A stretch of 64,000 nucleotides of DNA from positions 1 to 64,000 of the forward strand of contig CALXSY010000007.1 in the NCBI GenBank assembly GCA_944391285.1. Reading direction: 5' to 3'. Positions 35,038 through 42,494 of this stretch are shown here, piece by piece (positions within the stretch are counted from its first letter, which is position 1; the number at the start of each line of letters is the position of its first letter). Origin of the DNA: an uncultured Clostridia bacterium (lineage in GTDB: Bacteria; Bacillota; Peptococcia; Peptococcales; Peptococcaceae). The translations under genes and the position numbers were made by a program. The notes beneath the pieces are model-generated. The model had not been told where the DNA came from, searched no databases, and worked only from the letters and a program-made list of their open reading frames with translations.

Positions 35038-35876
35038 TGACTATTGGAGAGCTTTTGCGGCAGGCGCGGGAAATATTAGGGGCTGACAAATTTTTTGAAG
35101 GACAGCTTTTGCTGGAAAAAGCACTGGAAATGCCCAGAGATTTGCTTTTAGCATATACAGATCAAGAAGCTGAGGCTTCTAAAGAAAAGGCGGCGCTGGA
35201 TTTTTTAAATCAAAGAGCCGCCGGCAGACCGTTGCAATATTTGCTGGGAACTGCTAATTTTATGGGTATGGATTTTCAGGTGGCGGAAGGAGTTTTGATT
35301 CCCCGCTTTGATACGGAAATTTTGGCACGGCGAGCCTTGGAAATTATAGGGGAGGAAAAATTCACATTAGCTGATATTTGCACCGGCAGCGGTGCCATAG
35401 CTATAAGCATCAGCGTTTCGGCGCCGCAGACACAAGTCTGGGCCAGTGATTTATCACCGCAAGCTTTAGCAGTTGCTCAAAAAAATAACGAGAATTTGGG
35501 CGGCAGGGTCAGCTTTTTGCAAGGCAATTTGCTGGAACCTTTCTTGGCGCAGAAAATGCTTAAAAAATTTGATTTAATCGTGAGCAATCCGCCTTATATT
35601 ACTACTGAGGAAATGGCAGAATTGCCGATAGATGTCAAAAATGAGCCGACTATGGCGCTTTGGGGCGGAGATGACGGTTTGTTTTTCTACCGTAAATTAG
35701 CTAAAGACTGCCCGAGGCTTTTAAAGGACGGCGGAAGTATTTTATTAGAAGTTGGCTATAAACAAGCACAGCAAGTGAAAAAAATATTAGAAGAAAATGA
35801 TTGGCACGATGTTTGCTTTCACAAGGATTTTCAAGGGTTTCAGCGGGTGGTGGAAGCAAAGTATATAAAAATGTGA
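35037..35876 (+). CDS. prmC: release factor glutamine methyltransferase PrmC/HemK
   Basis: Methylates the glutamine of the GGQ motif in release factors using S-adenosylmethionine. The SAM-binding motif DICTGSGAIAIS lies at residues 113-124 and the catalytic NPPY at 184-187. An N-terminal helical domain covers residues 1-75. Length 279 is typical. It overlaps prfA by one base. Confidence 0.97.
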   Translation: MTIGELLRQAREILGADKFFEGQLLLEKALEMPRDLLLAYTDQEAEASKEKAALDFLNQRAAGRPLQYLLGTANFMGMDFQVAEGVLIPRFDTEILARRALEIIGEEKFTLADICTGSGAIAISISVSAPQTQVWASDLSPQALAVAQKNNENLGGRVSFLQGNLLEPFLAQKMLKKFDLIVSNPPYITTEEMAELPIDVKNEPTMALWGGDDGLFFYRKLAKDCPRLLKDGGSILLEVGYKQAQQVKKILEENDWHDVCFHKDFQGFQRVVEAKYIKM

Positions 35877-35883
35877 AAAATGC

Positions 35884-35912
35884 ATATATTTTCTTATTCT
35901 TGGGCATAATAT
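35884..35912 (+). promoter_or_regulatory. possible sigma-E-type promoter before DUF2508-bofA
   Basis: ATATT (35886-35890) and CATAATAT (35905-35912) are 14 bases apart, partly matching the sigma-E pattern (KMATATT, CATACANT). In Bacillus subtilis bofA is transcribed by sigma-E. The match is imperfect and AT-rich. Confidence 0.35.
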
Positions 35913-35946
35913 GAGATGAAAAGCTATGCCGGGAGGGAAAAAGGAT

Positions 35947-36168
35947 ATGCGTTATAATTATCAAATAAGCGCCGATGAAGTTGTAAAAGAAATCAAAGAA
36001 GTGCGCGAGCATTGGAACAGTTTGAACTGCCGTTTAAACGAAGTAAGCGATAATCGTTTGATTGAACAGCTTATTTACGAAATGATTGCCGATGAAAGAA
36101 GATATAATTATCTTTTGGCGATAGCTAAGGAATTAAACGTTCATGATATTGGTGTTATCGTTCGCTAA
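35947..36168 (+). CDS. DUF2508 protein (YaaL-like)
   Basis: Small charged helical protein of 73 residues, MRYNYQISADEVVKEIKEVR at the start and DRLIEQLIYEMIADERRYNY-like sequence in the middle, matching the DUF2508/YaaL family of unknown function. ATG 35947 lies ten bases after GGGAGG; the ATG at 35926 has no ribosome site. It is followed by bofA after 14 bases, the same pair found after recR in Bacillus subtilis. recR is not here; the pair sits behind prmC. Confidence 0.85.
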   Translation: MRYNYQISADEVVKEIKEVREHWNSLNCRLNEVSDNRLIEQLIYEMIADERRYNYLLAIAKELNVHDIGVIVR

Positions 36169-36182
36169 AATGGGGTGATGAA

Positions 36183-36440
36183 ATGGGCAGTTTGTTGTTG
36201 GGAATCGGAGTAATAGCAATAATTTTAATGCTTGCCGTTAGAAGTGCTTTTCCTTGGCGAATTATCGGAAGGTTGGCAAGAAATATGCTGCTGGCTTTAA
36301 TAGTGCTTTGTCTTTTGGGAGCGGTTGGGCAAATGTTTTCCTTTCATTTGCCGATCAATCTGCCGGCAGTGCTGCTTTTAGCCATCTTGGGCTTGCCGGG
36401 ATTGGGACTATTGGTGGTTTTAAATTTTCTTTTGGTATAA
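36183..36440 (+). CDS. bofA: pro-sigma-K processing inhibitor BofA
   Basis: 85-residue protein with two or three hydrophobic segments and the family C-terminus (LPINLPAVLLLAILGLPGLG, residues 55-74). BofA sits in the outer forespore membrane and holds the SpoIVFB protease inactive until the forespore signal arrives, timing sigma-K activation in the mother cell. ATG follows GGGGTGATGAA-type spacing (GGGGTG, six bases). It forms a two-gene unit with the DUF2508 gene, possibly sigma-E driven, and ends in a bidirectional terminator. The family includes short diverged proteins, so the call rests on the C-terminal motif and the neighbour. Confidence 0.88.
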   Translation: MGSLLLGIGVIAIILMLAVRSAFPWRIIGRLARNMLLALIVLCLLGAVGQMFSFHLPINLPAVLLLAILGLPGLGLLVVLNFLLV

Positions 36441-36441
36441 A

Positions 36442-36466
36442 AAAAGCTGCTTTAAAAGCAGCTTTT
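36442..36466. terminator. bidirectional terminator after bofA
   Basis: AAAAGCTGCTTT pairs with AAAGCAGCTTTT; T and A runs on both sides serve bofA and the convergent thioredoxin-like gene. Confidence 0.88.
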
Positions 36467-36469
36467 CTT

Positions 36470-36838
36470 TTAAAATAAACTTTTTAATTTGCTTAAGAAC
36501 CCTTTTTTGCCGTTTAAAAGGATATTAGTTTCTTTGCGCAGGATGTCAGCGCTGATACTGCCGGGCAAAGCTAATTTTTTCTCCCCGTTTGCTACAAAAA
36601 CGGTTTGCGGTACGCCTAAAAGCTTTAATTCTTTAAAGCGGAGCAAAACCTCCGGATCGGTGACAGTTAAGGTATAAAACTTAATTTTGTCAGCGAACTC
36701 TTCGGAAATTTTTTCAGCGATGGGAGTTAAACTCTTGCAAACACTGCAAGAATCCTTTTGGAAAACAAAGATACAGGTTTCTTTATCTTCTTTGAAGATA
36801 CGGTCAAAATCTTCAGCATTAATATGGATCAAACTCAT
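36470..36838 (-). CDS. thioredoxin-like protein with CSVC motif
   Basis: 122-residue cytoplasmic thioredoxin-fold protein. The redox motif is CSVC (FQKDSCSVCKSLTPI, Cys near residues 31 and 34) instead of CGPC, and the cis-Pro segment LLGVPQTVFV is present. The ATG at 36838 lies six bases after GAGGTG. It is monocistronic, reading away from the DnaA-box region. The altered motif suggests a specialised thiol-disulfide role, perhaps bacilliredoxin- or glutaredoxin-like; the partner is unknown. Confidence 0.85.
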   Translation of the reverse strand: MSLIHINAEDFDRIFKEDKETCIFVFQKDSCSVCKSLTPIAEKISEEFADKIKFYTLTVTDPEVLLRFKELKLLGVPQTVFVANGEKKLALPGSISADILRKETNILLNGKKGFLSKLKSLF

Positions 36839-36962
36839 TAATATCACCTCATAAATTTAATATTATAAACCTATTATAATCTATTTAAAGCAAAAGTGCA
36901 AACATTCTTTTGCAAAATTGGCAAAAATTTTTCAAAAAAATTATGTGAATAGCTGTGGTATT

Positions 36963-37046
36963 TTGTCCACATTGAAAAGACTTTAAAACAGCTATCCACA
37001 GGACTTATCAACATTATCCACAGAACGCAGTATTAAGTTATCCACA
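36963..37046 (+). repeat. cluster of five DnaA boxes
   Basis: Five same-direction copies of the DnaA box lie within 84 bases: TTGTCCACA (36963-36971), CTATCCACA (36992-37000), TTATCAACA (37005-37013), TTATCCACA (37014-37022) and TTATCCACA (37038-37046). The last two match the consensus exactly and the others differ at one position. An A/T-rich stretch (36905-36950) lies beside them. No dnaA or dnaN gene is nearby, so this is either a DnaA-titrating or regulatory cluster before yigZ, or a displaced origin element. Confidence 0.8.
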
Positions 37047-37083
37047 ACATTGAGGAAATATTCCAGCTATCGGGGGTAAAATT

Positions 37084-37716
37084 ATGCTAAAAGAGTATAA
37101 ATCCTTGCGCAAAAACGCTCAAAAAGAAATTGTAATCGAAAAATCTACCTTTATCGGGACTGCCCAAATGATTGAAAATGAAGAGCAGGCCTTGGAGTTT
37201 ATTCAAGCGATGAAAAAGAAATATTATGATGCCACTCACAATGTCTATGCTTATGTATTGGGCGATGATAATAATATTCAGCGCTTCAGCGACGACGGTG
37301 AACCCTCCGGCACTGCCGGCATACCGGTTTTAGAGGTGCTGAAAAAAAATGACTTGCGCAATATCTGCATAGTTGTCACCCGTTATTTCGGCGGAATTAA
37401 ACTGGGCAAGGGTGGTTTGGTCAGAGCTTACGGCAAGGGAGCAGTAGCTGCTTTAGAAGCTTCGGAAATAATTTGGCGCAGGCTTTATCAAGTTGTGGAA
37501 GTCAATGTGGATTATACTCTGCTTGGCATGATGCAAAATCAGCTGAAATTGGCAGAATATCAAGTAAAAAATATTCGCTATGACGAGATGGTTCATCTGG
37601 AAGTGTATGTGTTAGACAGCAAAACGGCAGATTTCCAAAATAAAGTAATCGATTGGTGCAGCGGCAAGGCTGATTTAAAAATTATTGCCGAGGAATATTT
37701 AATAGAGGAATGCTGA
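37084..37716 (+). CDS. yigZ: YigZ/IMPACT family protein (UPF0029)
   Basis: 210-residue cytoplasmic protein of the IMPACT/YigZ family. The N-terminal domain holds the signature segments KKYYDATHNVYAYVLG, FSDDGEPSGTAGIPVLE and IVVTRYFGGIKLGKGGLVRA (about residues 50-118), and a C-terminal ferredoxin-like DUF1949 domain follows. Bacterial members have no settled function; IMPACT in eukaryotes modulates Gcn2. ATG follows GGGGGT by about seven bases. It begins 37 bases after the last DnaA box, so DnaA could influence its transcription. Confidence 0.92.
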   Translation: MLKEYKSLRKNAQKEIVIEKSTFIGTAQMIENEEQALEFIQAMKKKYYDATHNVYAYVLGDDNNIQRFSDDGEPSGTAGIPVLEVLKKNDLRNICIVVTRYFGGIKLGKGGLVRAYGKGAVAALEASEIIWRRLYQVVEVNVDYTLLGMMQNQLKLAEYQVKNIRYDEMVHLEVYVLDSKTADFQNKVIDWCSGKADLKIIAEEYLIEEC

Positions 37717-37794
37717 CACGGAGGAAAGCTCCGTGTTTTTTTGTATAAAGAAAAAATTTGCCGCGCAAACTATGAGAAAAAAAGAGGTGATGGT

Positions 37795-38241
37795 ATGCAT
37801 AAAAAATTTCTCATCATAAGTTTGATTGTCATTATTTTGGCTTTGGTGGTGGAGCAGAATAATTCTTATGCCGGCAAAGGCACTTACAGCAGCAACGATA
37901 CTTATATGTTAGCCAAAATGATTAACGGTGAAGCTCGAGGGGAACCTTATGTCGGCATGGTAGCTGTGGGGGCGGTAATTTTAAACCGCGTGGAAGATAA
38001 AAAATTTCCCGACACCGTTTACGGTGTCTGCTTTCAGCCCGGAGCCTTTGATGCGGTAAGTGATGGGCAGTACTATTTAGAGCCCAGCCAATCAGCCATA
38101 AATGCTGCCAAAGCTGCTATTAACGGTTGGGATCCGACCTATGGTTCGCTATATTATTGGAATCCTAAGACTGCTACCAGCAAATGGATTTGGTCGAGGA
38201 CGATAATTACTCAGATAGGTGAGCATGTCTTTGGAGTGTGA
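37795..38241 (+). CDS. sleB: spore cortex-lytic enzyme, SleB/CwlJ-type
   Basis: Secreted lytic transglycosylase that degrades spore cortex peptidoglycan at germination. The start at 37795 gives a signal peptide (MHKKFLIISLIVIILALVVE, 1-20, processed near Ala26) and a catalytic domain with Glu46 in MLAKMINGEARGEPYVGMVA and the later AVILNRV and YGVCFQPGAFDAV segments. It lacks the N-terminal peptidoglycan-binding domain of Bacillus SleB, so at 148 residues it is a short form. It lies five bases before ypeB, its usual partner, which supports SleB rather than CwlJ. Confidence 0.92.
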   Translation: MHKKFLIISLIVIILALVVEQNNSYAGKGTYSSNDTYMLAKMINGEARGEPYVGMVAVGAVILNRVEDKKFPDTVYGVCFQPGAFDAVSDGQYYLEPSQSAINAAKAAINGWDPTYGSLYYWNPKTATSKWIWSRTIITQIGEHVFGV

Positions 38242-38246
38242 GAATA

Positions 38247-39614
38247 ATGCAGAATACTAACCGAAAGTTGAAGACAGTGACAATTATTTTGCTTGTCAGT
38301 TTGTTTTTAAATGTCATAGCTATTTGGGGCTATCAACGATTAAATACCAATCAAGCCCGGCTGGAAATAGGGGTGGAAAACGGCTACCAGCGCAGTTTTT
38401 TAGAGCTCAGTGACGATGTCGAGCAAATAAAATTGCAGCTGGCGCACGTTTTAGTCAGCGCCAGCAAGGAACAAACCATTTTAGGTCTGGCAAATTTATG
38501 GCGTTCAGTTTACGGAGCGATTAACAGCTTAAATTCCTTGCCTTTGGTTTTGGAAGAACTGGAGCAAACCAGCGCATTTTTAAGAGATGCAGCGGAGTAC
38601 AGCTATTACTTGATAAGGGATAAGCTTTTGGATGAGCAGCAAATGGCTGCTCAGGAGTGGAATAAGCTTGAGGAATTTTATGAGCGGGTGAAAGTGGTGC
38701 AAGAGGAATTATCCCAAATTCAAGCGCAGATCCTCAATGAAAGCTTGCGTTTCAGCGATCTTGCCAATTTGGAAGATGACGAAGAGAGCGCTATTTTAAG
38801 CGCATTTCGCAATATCGAAAGCCAAATCGATACCTTTCCGGTGATTGAACTGGAAGAGGGAGTGCGCAAGATTGAGCCGGAGCCCAGAGAAATTGAAGGG
38901 GATTTAATCAGCGAGCAAGCAGCGATAGCTCTTGCCGAAGATTTCTACCAAAATTTCTTTGGGGAAATCGCTGAAAGCAAATTAGAGTTTACTTCCACTG
39001 CGAACAAGACACCTATTTATGTGATTTCTTTAATTAACAGTGAAGATAGGGAGCCGGTTTATATTGAGGTTAGCCAGCACGGCGGTCATATATTGCAGAT
39101 GTATCGCTACCGCTTCTTTGCCGGCAGTACTTTGAGTGTAGAGGAAGCAGAGAAAATTGCCGAGGAATTTTTAAGCAAAATGGGCTTTAAAAACTTGGCT
39201 TTAATCGATAATATTGCTGACAATGACAGCGTAGATTTAACCTTTGTGCCGGTGGAAAAGGGGGTATATATTTATTCGGATATGATCAAGCTGATGGTGG
39301 CTTTGGATAACGGAGAGATAATGAGCTTTGATCAGACTAGTTATATCACCCGCCATTATCAGAGAAATATTGAAGCGCCGAAATTGAGCAAAGAAGAGAT
39401 TTTGAGTAAAATGAATCCTAATTTAAAGGTGCAAAGCATTAGATTGGCGCTGATTACCGATGAATACAGCGTCGGTGAATATTTGACCTATGAAGTGCGA
39501 GGCGAGGTTGTCGGTGAAACTTTTGCGGTTTTTGTCGATGCCAACAGCGGCATGGAACGGCGAATTGTCCGTTTAAGCGAAGATACGCAGTATCAGTTTA
39601 ACACCAGCGATTGA
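38247..39614 (+). CDS. ypeB: germination protein YpeB
   Basis: Spore membrane protein required to keep SleB stable in the dormant spore. It has an N-terminal membrane anchor (about residues 8-29), a helical N-terminal domain (to ~190) and a C-terminal set of PepSY-like domains (about 220-455; for example ISEQAAIALAEDFYQNFFG and LSVEEAEKIAEEFLSKMGF). ATG 38247 lies ten bases after GGAG; a GTG at 38238 overlaps that site and the end of sleB. Length 455 is normal. It is co-transcribed with sleB. Confidence 0.95.
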   Translation: MQNTNRKLKTVTIILLVSLFLNVIAIWGYQRLNTNQARLEIGVENGYQRSFLELSDDVEQIKLQLAHVLVSASKEQTILGLANLWRSVYGAINSLNSLPLVLEELEQTSAFLRDAAEYSYYLIRDKLLDEQQMAAQEWNKLEEFYERVKVVQEELSQIQAQILNESLRFSDLANLEDDEESAILSAFRNIESQIDTFPVIELEEGVRKIEPEPREIEGDLISEQAAIALAEDFYQNFFGEIAESKLEFTSTANKTPIYVISLINSEDREPVYIEVSQHGGHILQMYRYRFFAGSTLSVEEAEKIAEEFLSKMGFKNLALIDNIADNDSVDLTFVPVEKGVYIYSDMIKLMVALDNGEIMSFDQTSYITRHYQRNIEAPKLSKEEILSKMNPNLKVQSIRLALITDEYSVGEYLTYEVRGEVVGETFAVFVDANSGMERRIVRLSEDTQYQFNTSD

Positions 39615-39657
39615 TTAAAGTTTTACTAAATCACCAAGTTTGCGGCTAATAAATCTC

Positions 39658-39685
39658 TTGCATTCTCCTTAGGCTATGTTATAAT
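39658..39685 (+). promoter_or_regulatory. promoter of the pdaA-like gene
   Basis: TTGCAT (39658-39663) and TATAAT (39680-39685) are 16 bases apart. This looks like a sigma-A promoter, unlike the sigma-G control of B. subtilis pdaA. Confidence 0.6.
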
Positions 39686-39707
39686 AGTCTAAAAGGAGGA
39701 ATGACTT

Positions 39708-40775
39708 ATGACCAGAGCAAGTGCAAGAGTACAATATAGATTAACTACTGCCGGCAAGGTGGTATTGGCAATAGGCTTAACAGCCATCTTTATTTTAGGG
39801 GTGTCTTTAGGCAGCAATCTTTTTGCCGGCGGTGATCAGCCGCCGGGAGAGCAAACGCCGGTAGCAGCCAACAATGATAACGATCAAGAACAATCTACGC
39901 CCGGTGAAAACGGAGAGAATGATTCCCAGGAAGGGCAAAACGGTGATGAAACAGAGAATAATACAGAAAATAATCTTGAACAAAGGGAAACGGTCAATAT
40001 TGTACCGCCTTCTTTGAGCTATGATGAAAGCAAGCTGGCAGGCTTGAGCAATGAAGCTATCGGCTGGGGCTTCGGCAATAATGTCGATGAGACCAACCGT
40101 CCCGTGGGCTCTTTAAATGCTCAAAATACTTACGGGCAATATGATGCGGATTTTATCGCTCCGCAGACGAAAAATGTTTATCTGACTATTGACGAGGGCT
40201 ATGAAAACGGCTATACAGCCCAAATCCTCGATGTTTTGAAAGAGAAAAACTGCCCGGCGGTATTCTTTGTTACCCTATCCTACGTCAAGAGCAATCCGGA
40301 TTTGGTGCAGAGAATGATTGATGAAGGGCATGTTATAGGCAATCACAGCGTTACCCATCCTTCCCAAGGCTTGCCCAGCCAAACAATCGCCGAGCAGGTT
40401 AACGAGATTAAGGAGCTGCACCAGTATATGCTGGACAATTTCGGCTACGAGATGTATTTATTCCGCTATCCGTCGGGTATTTACAGTGAACAGTCTTTGG
40501 CATTGGTTCAGCAGCTGGGGTATCGCAGTGTTTTTTGGAGCTATGCTTATGCTGATTGGGATACAGAAAATCAACCGGATCCTACCACATCTCTGCAAAA
40601 GCTCAACCAAAAAATGCATGAGGGAGCAATCTATTTGCTTCATGCTGTCAGCTCAACCAATACGCAAATCATGGGACAGTTTATTGACGATACCAGAAAT
40701 GCCGGCTATACTTTCGCCGTTTATCCGCAGAGCTTTACCCAAGCAGATACTGCTGAGGACGCCGCAAGTGTATAA
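39708..40775 (+). CDS. PdaA-like polysaccharide deacetylase
   Basis: Predicted N-acetylmuramic acid deacetylase that, in the PdaA family, helps form muramic-delta-lactam in the spore cortex. Parts: an N-terminal membrane segment (residues 17-40), a Gln/Glu/Asn-rich acidic linker (45-97) and a NodB domain with LTIDEGYENGYTAQILDVL (159-177; Asp162), GNHSVTHP (211-218; His213, His217) and FRYPSG. The GYENGYT signature is PdaA-specific; Ile-Asp-Glu replaces the usual Phe-Asp-Asn. Length 355 exceeds PdaA by about 90 because of the linker. It follows sleB-ypeB by 93 bases, with its own promoter. A vegetative wall role is possible. Confidence 0.88.
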   Translation: MTRASARVQYRLTTAGKVVLAIGLTAIFILGVSLGSNLFAGGDQPPGEQTPVAANNDNDQEQSTPGENGENDSQEGQNGDETENNTENNLEQRETVNIVPPSLSYDESKLAGLSNEAIGWGFGNNVDETNRPVGSLNAQNTYGQYDADFIAPQTKNVYLTIDEGYENGYTAQILDVLKEKNCPAVFFVTLSYVKSNPDLVQRMIDEGHVIGNHSVTHPSQGLPSQTIAEQVNEIKELHQYMLDNFGYEMYLFRYPSGIYSEQSLALVQQLGYRSVFWSYAYADWDTENQPDPTTSLQKLNQKMHEGAIYLLHAVSSTNTQIMGQFIDDTRNAGYTFAVYPQSFTQADTAEDAASV

Positions 40776-40790
40776 GTGATAAAAAATCTT

Positions 40791-40821
40791 AAATCCTTCG
40801 ATAATCTCGAAGGATTTTTTT
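40791..40821 (+). terminator. terminator of the pdaA-like gene
   Basis: AAATCCTTCGA/TCGAAGGATTT stem with a TAATC loop and a T-rich tail. Confidence 0.93.
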
Positions 40822-40904
40822 ATTTTTGCGGACAACCTACCAAAATGCCCTTGATTGTATATTATAATGTATACCCTCTATCACGCAAAAAAGGATGTGA
40901 CAAC

Positions 40905-41660
40905 ATGGATGAAAACACACATATCATTGAATTAAAGGACATAGACAAAGTTTTCTTTCAAAAACAGCATGTCTTGCATGTGTTGGATAAAATAAATCTC
41001 TCTGTTGATGCGGGGCAAATAGTAGGTCTGCTTGGACCGTCAGGCAGCGGCAAAAGCACAATTTTAAATATAATAAGCGGTTTATTGGCTCCCAGCTCCG
41101 GCAAAATGATTAAAAACGGCCGCATAGGCTATATGTTTCAGCAGGATCATCTTTTGGCATGGCGAAATATTTATGATAATATTCTCCTTGGTTTAGAGAT
41201 ACAGCATAGTTTAAATAAGGAAAACACCGATCGTATTGATGAGCTTTTAAAAAAATACGATCTTTGGCATTTCCGCAAAAACTATCCCCATGAATTATCC
41301 GGCGGCATGCGGCAAAGAGCAGCATTAATCCGCACTTTGGCTACTGATCCGGATGTCTTGCTTTTAGATGAACCCTTTTCCGCTTTGGATTTCCAAACTC
41401 GCTTAAGCGTCAGCAGCGATATTTATCGCATTATCAAAAATGAAAAAAAAGCAGCTCTCTTAGTGACTCACGATATTTCAGAAGCAATCAGCATGTCTGA
41501 TGTAATCTATGTCTTAAGCTCCCGTCCCGCTAAGGTAAAAGCAGTGCATGATATTGCGCTTACCTTAAACGGTGAACGCACTCCTTTAACTGCCCGCAAG
41601 GCAGCGGAGTTCCAAGATTATTTTGATTGTATATGGAAGGAGCTGTCCGATGATGATTGA
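40905..41660 (+). CDS. ABC transporter ATPase (SsuB/TauB/ThiZ-like)
   Basis: Nucleotide-binding subunit of an importer in the nitrate/sulfonate/taurine/pyrimidine-precursor family. Visible are Walker A GPSGSGKST, the Q-loop YMFQQDHLLAW, the signature LSGGMRQR, Walker B VLLLDEPFSAL and the switch His in LLVTHDISEA. ATG 40905 follows AAGGATGTG and gives 251 residues. It overlaps the permease gene by 11 bases. A TATAAT at 40863-40868 may be the -10 but lacks a clear -35. The substrate is set by the binding protein downstream and is not known. Confidence 0.93.
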   Translation: MDENTHIIELKDIDKVFFQKQHVLHVLDKINLSVDAGQIVGLLGPSGSGKSTILNIISGLLAPSSGKMIKNGRIGYMFQQDHLLAWRNIYDNILLGLEIQHSLNKENTDRIDELLKKYDLWHFRKNYPHELSGGMRQRAALIRTLATDPDVLLLDEPFSALDFQTRLSVSSDIYRIIKNEKKAALLVTHDISEAISMSDVIYVLSSRPAKVKAVHDIALTLNGERTPLTARKAAEFQDYFDCIWKELSDDD

Positions 41661-42483
41661 TAATAATTTTGCAGCCGAACACAAGCAATATTTGGCAAAA
41701 GTAAAAACAAAACGGATAAAAATACTATTTTGGCAGCTTTTTATCGTTTTTTTGTTTTTTGCTCTGTGGGAAATATCGGCTCGGATAGGTATTTTAGATA
41801 CCTTTCTTTTTAGCTGTCCCAGCGATATTTTCGCATTGTTTATTAATTATTTAAACGAGGGCGAAATATTTTATCATATTGCGACCTCAGTGTGGGAAAC
41901 GATTTTAGGTTTTACTATCGCCAGCATTTTAGGCATAGCCGTGGCGATACTTTTGTGGTGGTTTCCCGATTTTGCAAAGGTAATGGATCCGATTTTAGTT
42001 ATTTTAAACGCTTTGCCCAAAACTGCTCTGGCGCCTATATTGATAGTTTGGATTGGTGCCGGCACCGGCGGAATTGTGGCAGTGGCGGTGTTTATTTCTG
42101 TCATCGTCACCATTATCAGTGCATATAGTTATTTTAATGGGGTAGAAGAAGAAAAGGTTCGCTTGCTGCAAAGCTTTGGAGCGAGCAAATTTCAAATTCT
42201 TACCAAGCTTATTTTGCCGGCAAATATCCTCAATCTGATGAGCATTGTCAAAATCAATTTGGGCTTAAGCTGGGTTGGTGTTATTGTCGGTGAATTTTTA
42301 GTTTCACGCCGTGGCATTGGCTATTTAATCGTTTATGGCAGTCAGGTATTCCGCTTAGATTTAGTAATGATGGGTGTTATCGTTTTAGCTGTGTGCGCAT
42401 GGCTGATGTATGAAGTTTTTAATGTGCTGGATAAAATGCTGAGGCACACTAAAAAAACAGGGAATAACCCAAAGAAAAATTAA
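41650..42483 (+). CDS. ABC transporter permease
   Basis: Membrane subunit with about six helices and the BPD_transp_1 EAA-type loop (LLQSFGASKFQILTKLILPA). ATG 41650 lies seven bases after AAGGAG and gives 277 residues; it overlaps the ATPase gene by 11 bases. It precedes the binding-protein gene by 11 bases. The family is that of SsuC, TauC and ThiX-type permeases, importing small organic molecules. No riboswitch is seen ahead of the operon to name the substrate. Confidence 0.92.
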   Translation: MMIDNNFAAEHKQYLAKVKTKRIKILFWQLFIVFLFFALWEISARIGILDTFLFSCPSDIFALFINYLNEGEIFYHIATSVWETILGFTIASILGIAVAILLWWFPDFAKVMDPILVILNALPKTALAPILIVWIGAGTGGIVAVAVFISVIVTIISAYSYFNGVEEEKVRLLQSFGASKFQILTKLILPANILNLMSIVKINLGLSWVGVIVGEFLVSRRGIGYLIVYGSQVFRLDLVMMGVIVLAVCAWLMYEVFNVLDKMLRHTKKTGNNPKKN

Positions 42484-42494
42484 GGAGGAATATC

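Noticed and set aside
36848-37083. Chromosomal origin oriC
   Set aside because: The DnaA boxes are convincing, but dnaA, dnaN and other usual origin neighbours are absent, so only a DnaA-box cluster is reported.
40822-40904. TPP or other riboswitch before the ABC operon
   Set aside because: The 83-base gap is too short and lacks the conserved THI-box sequences.
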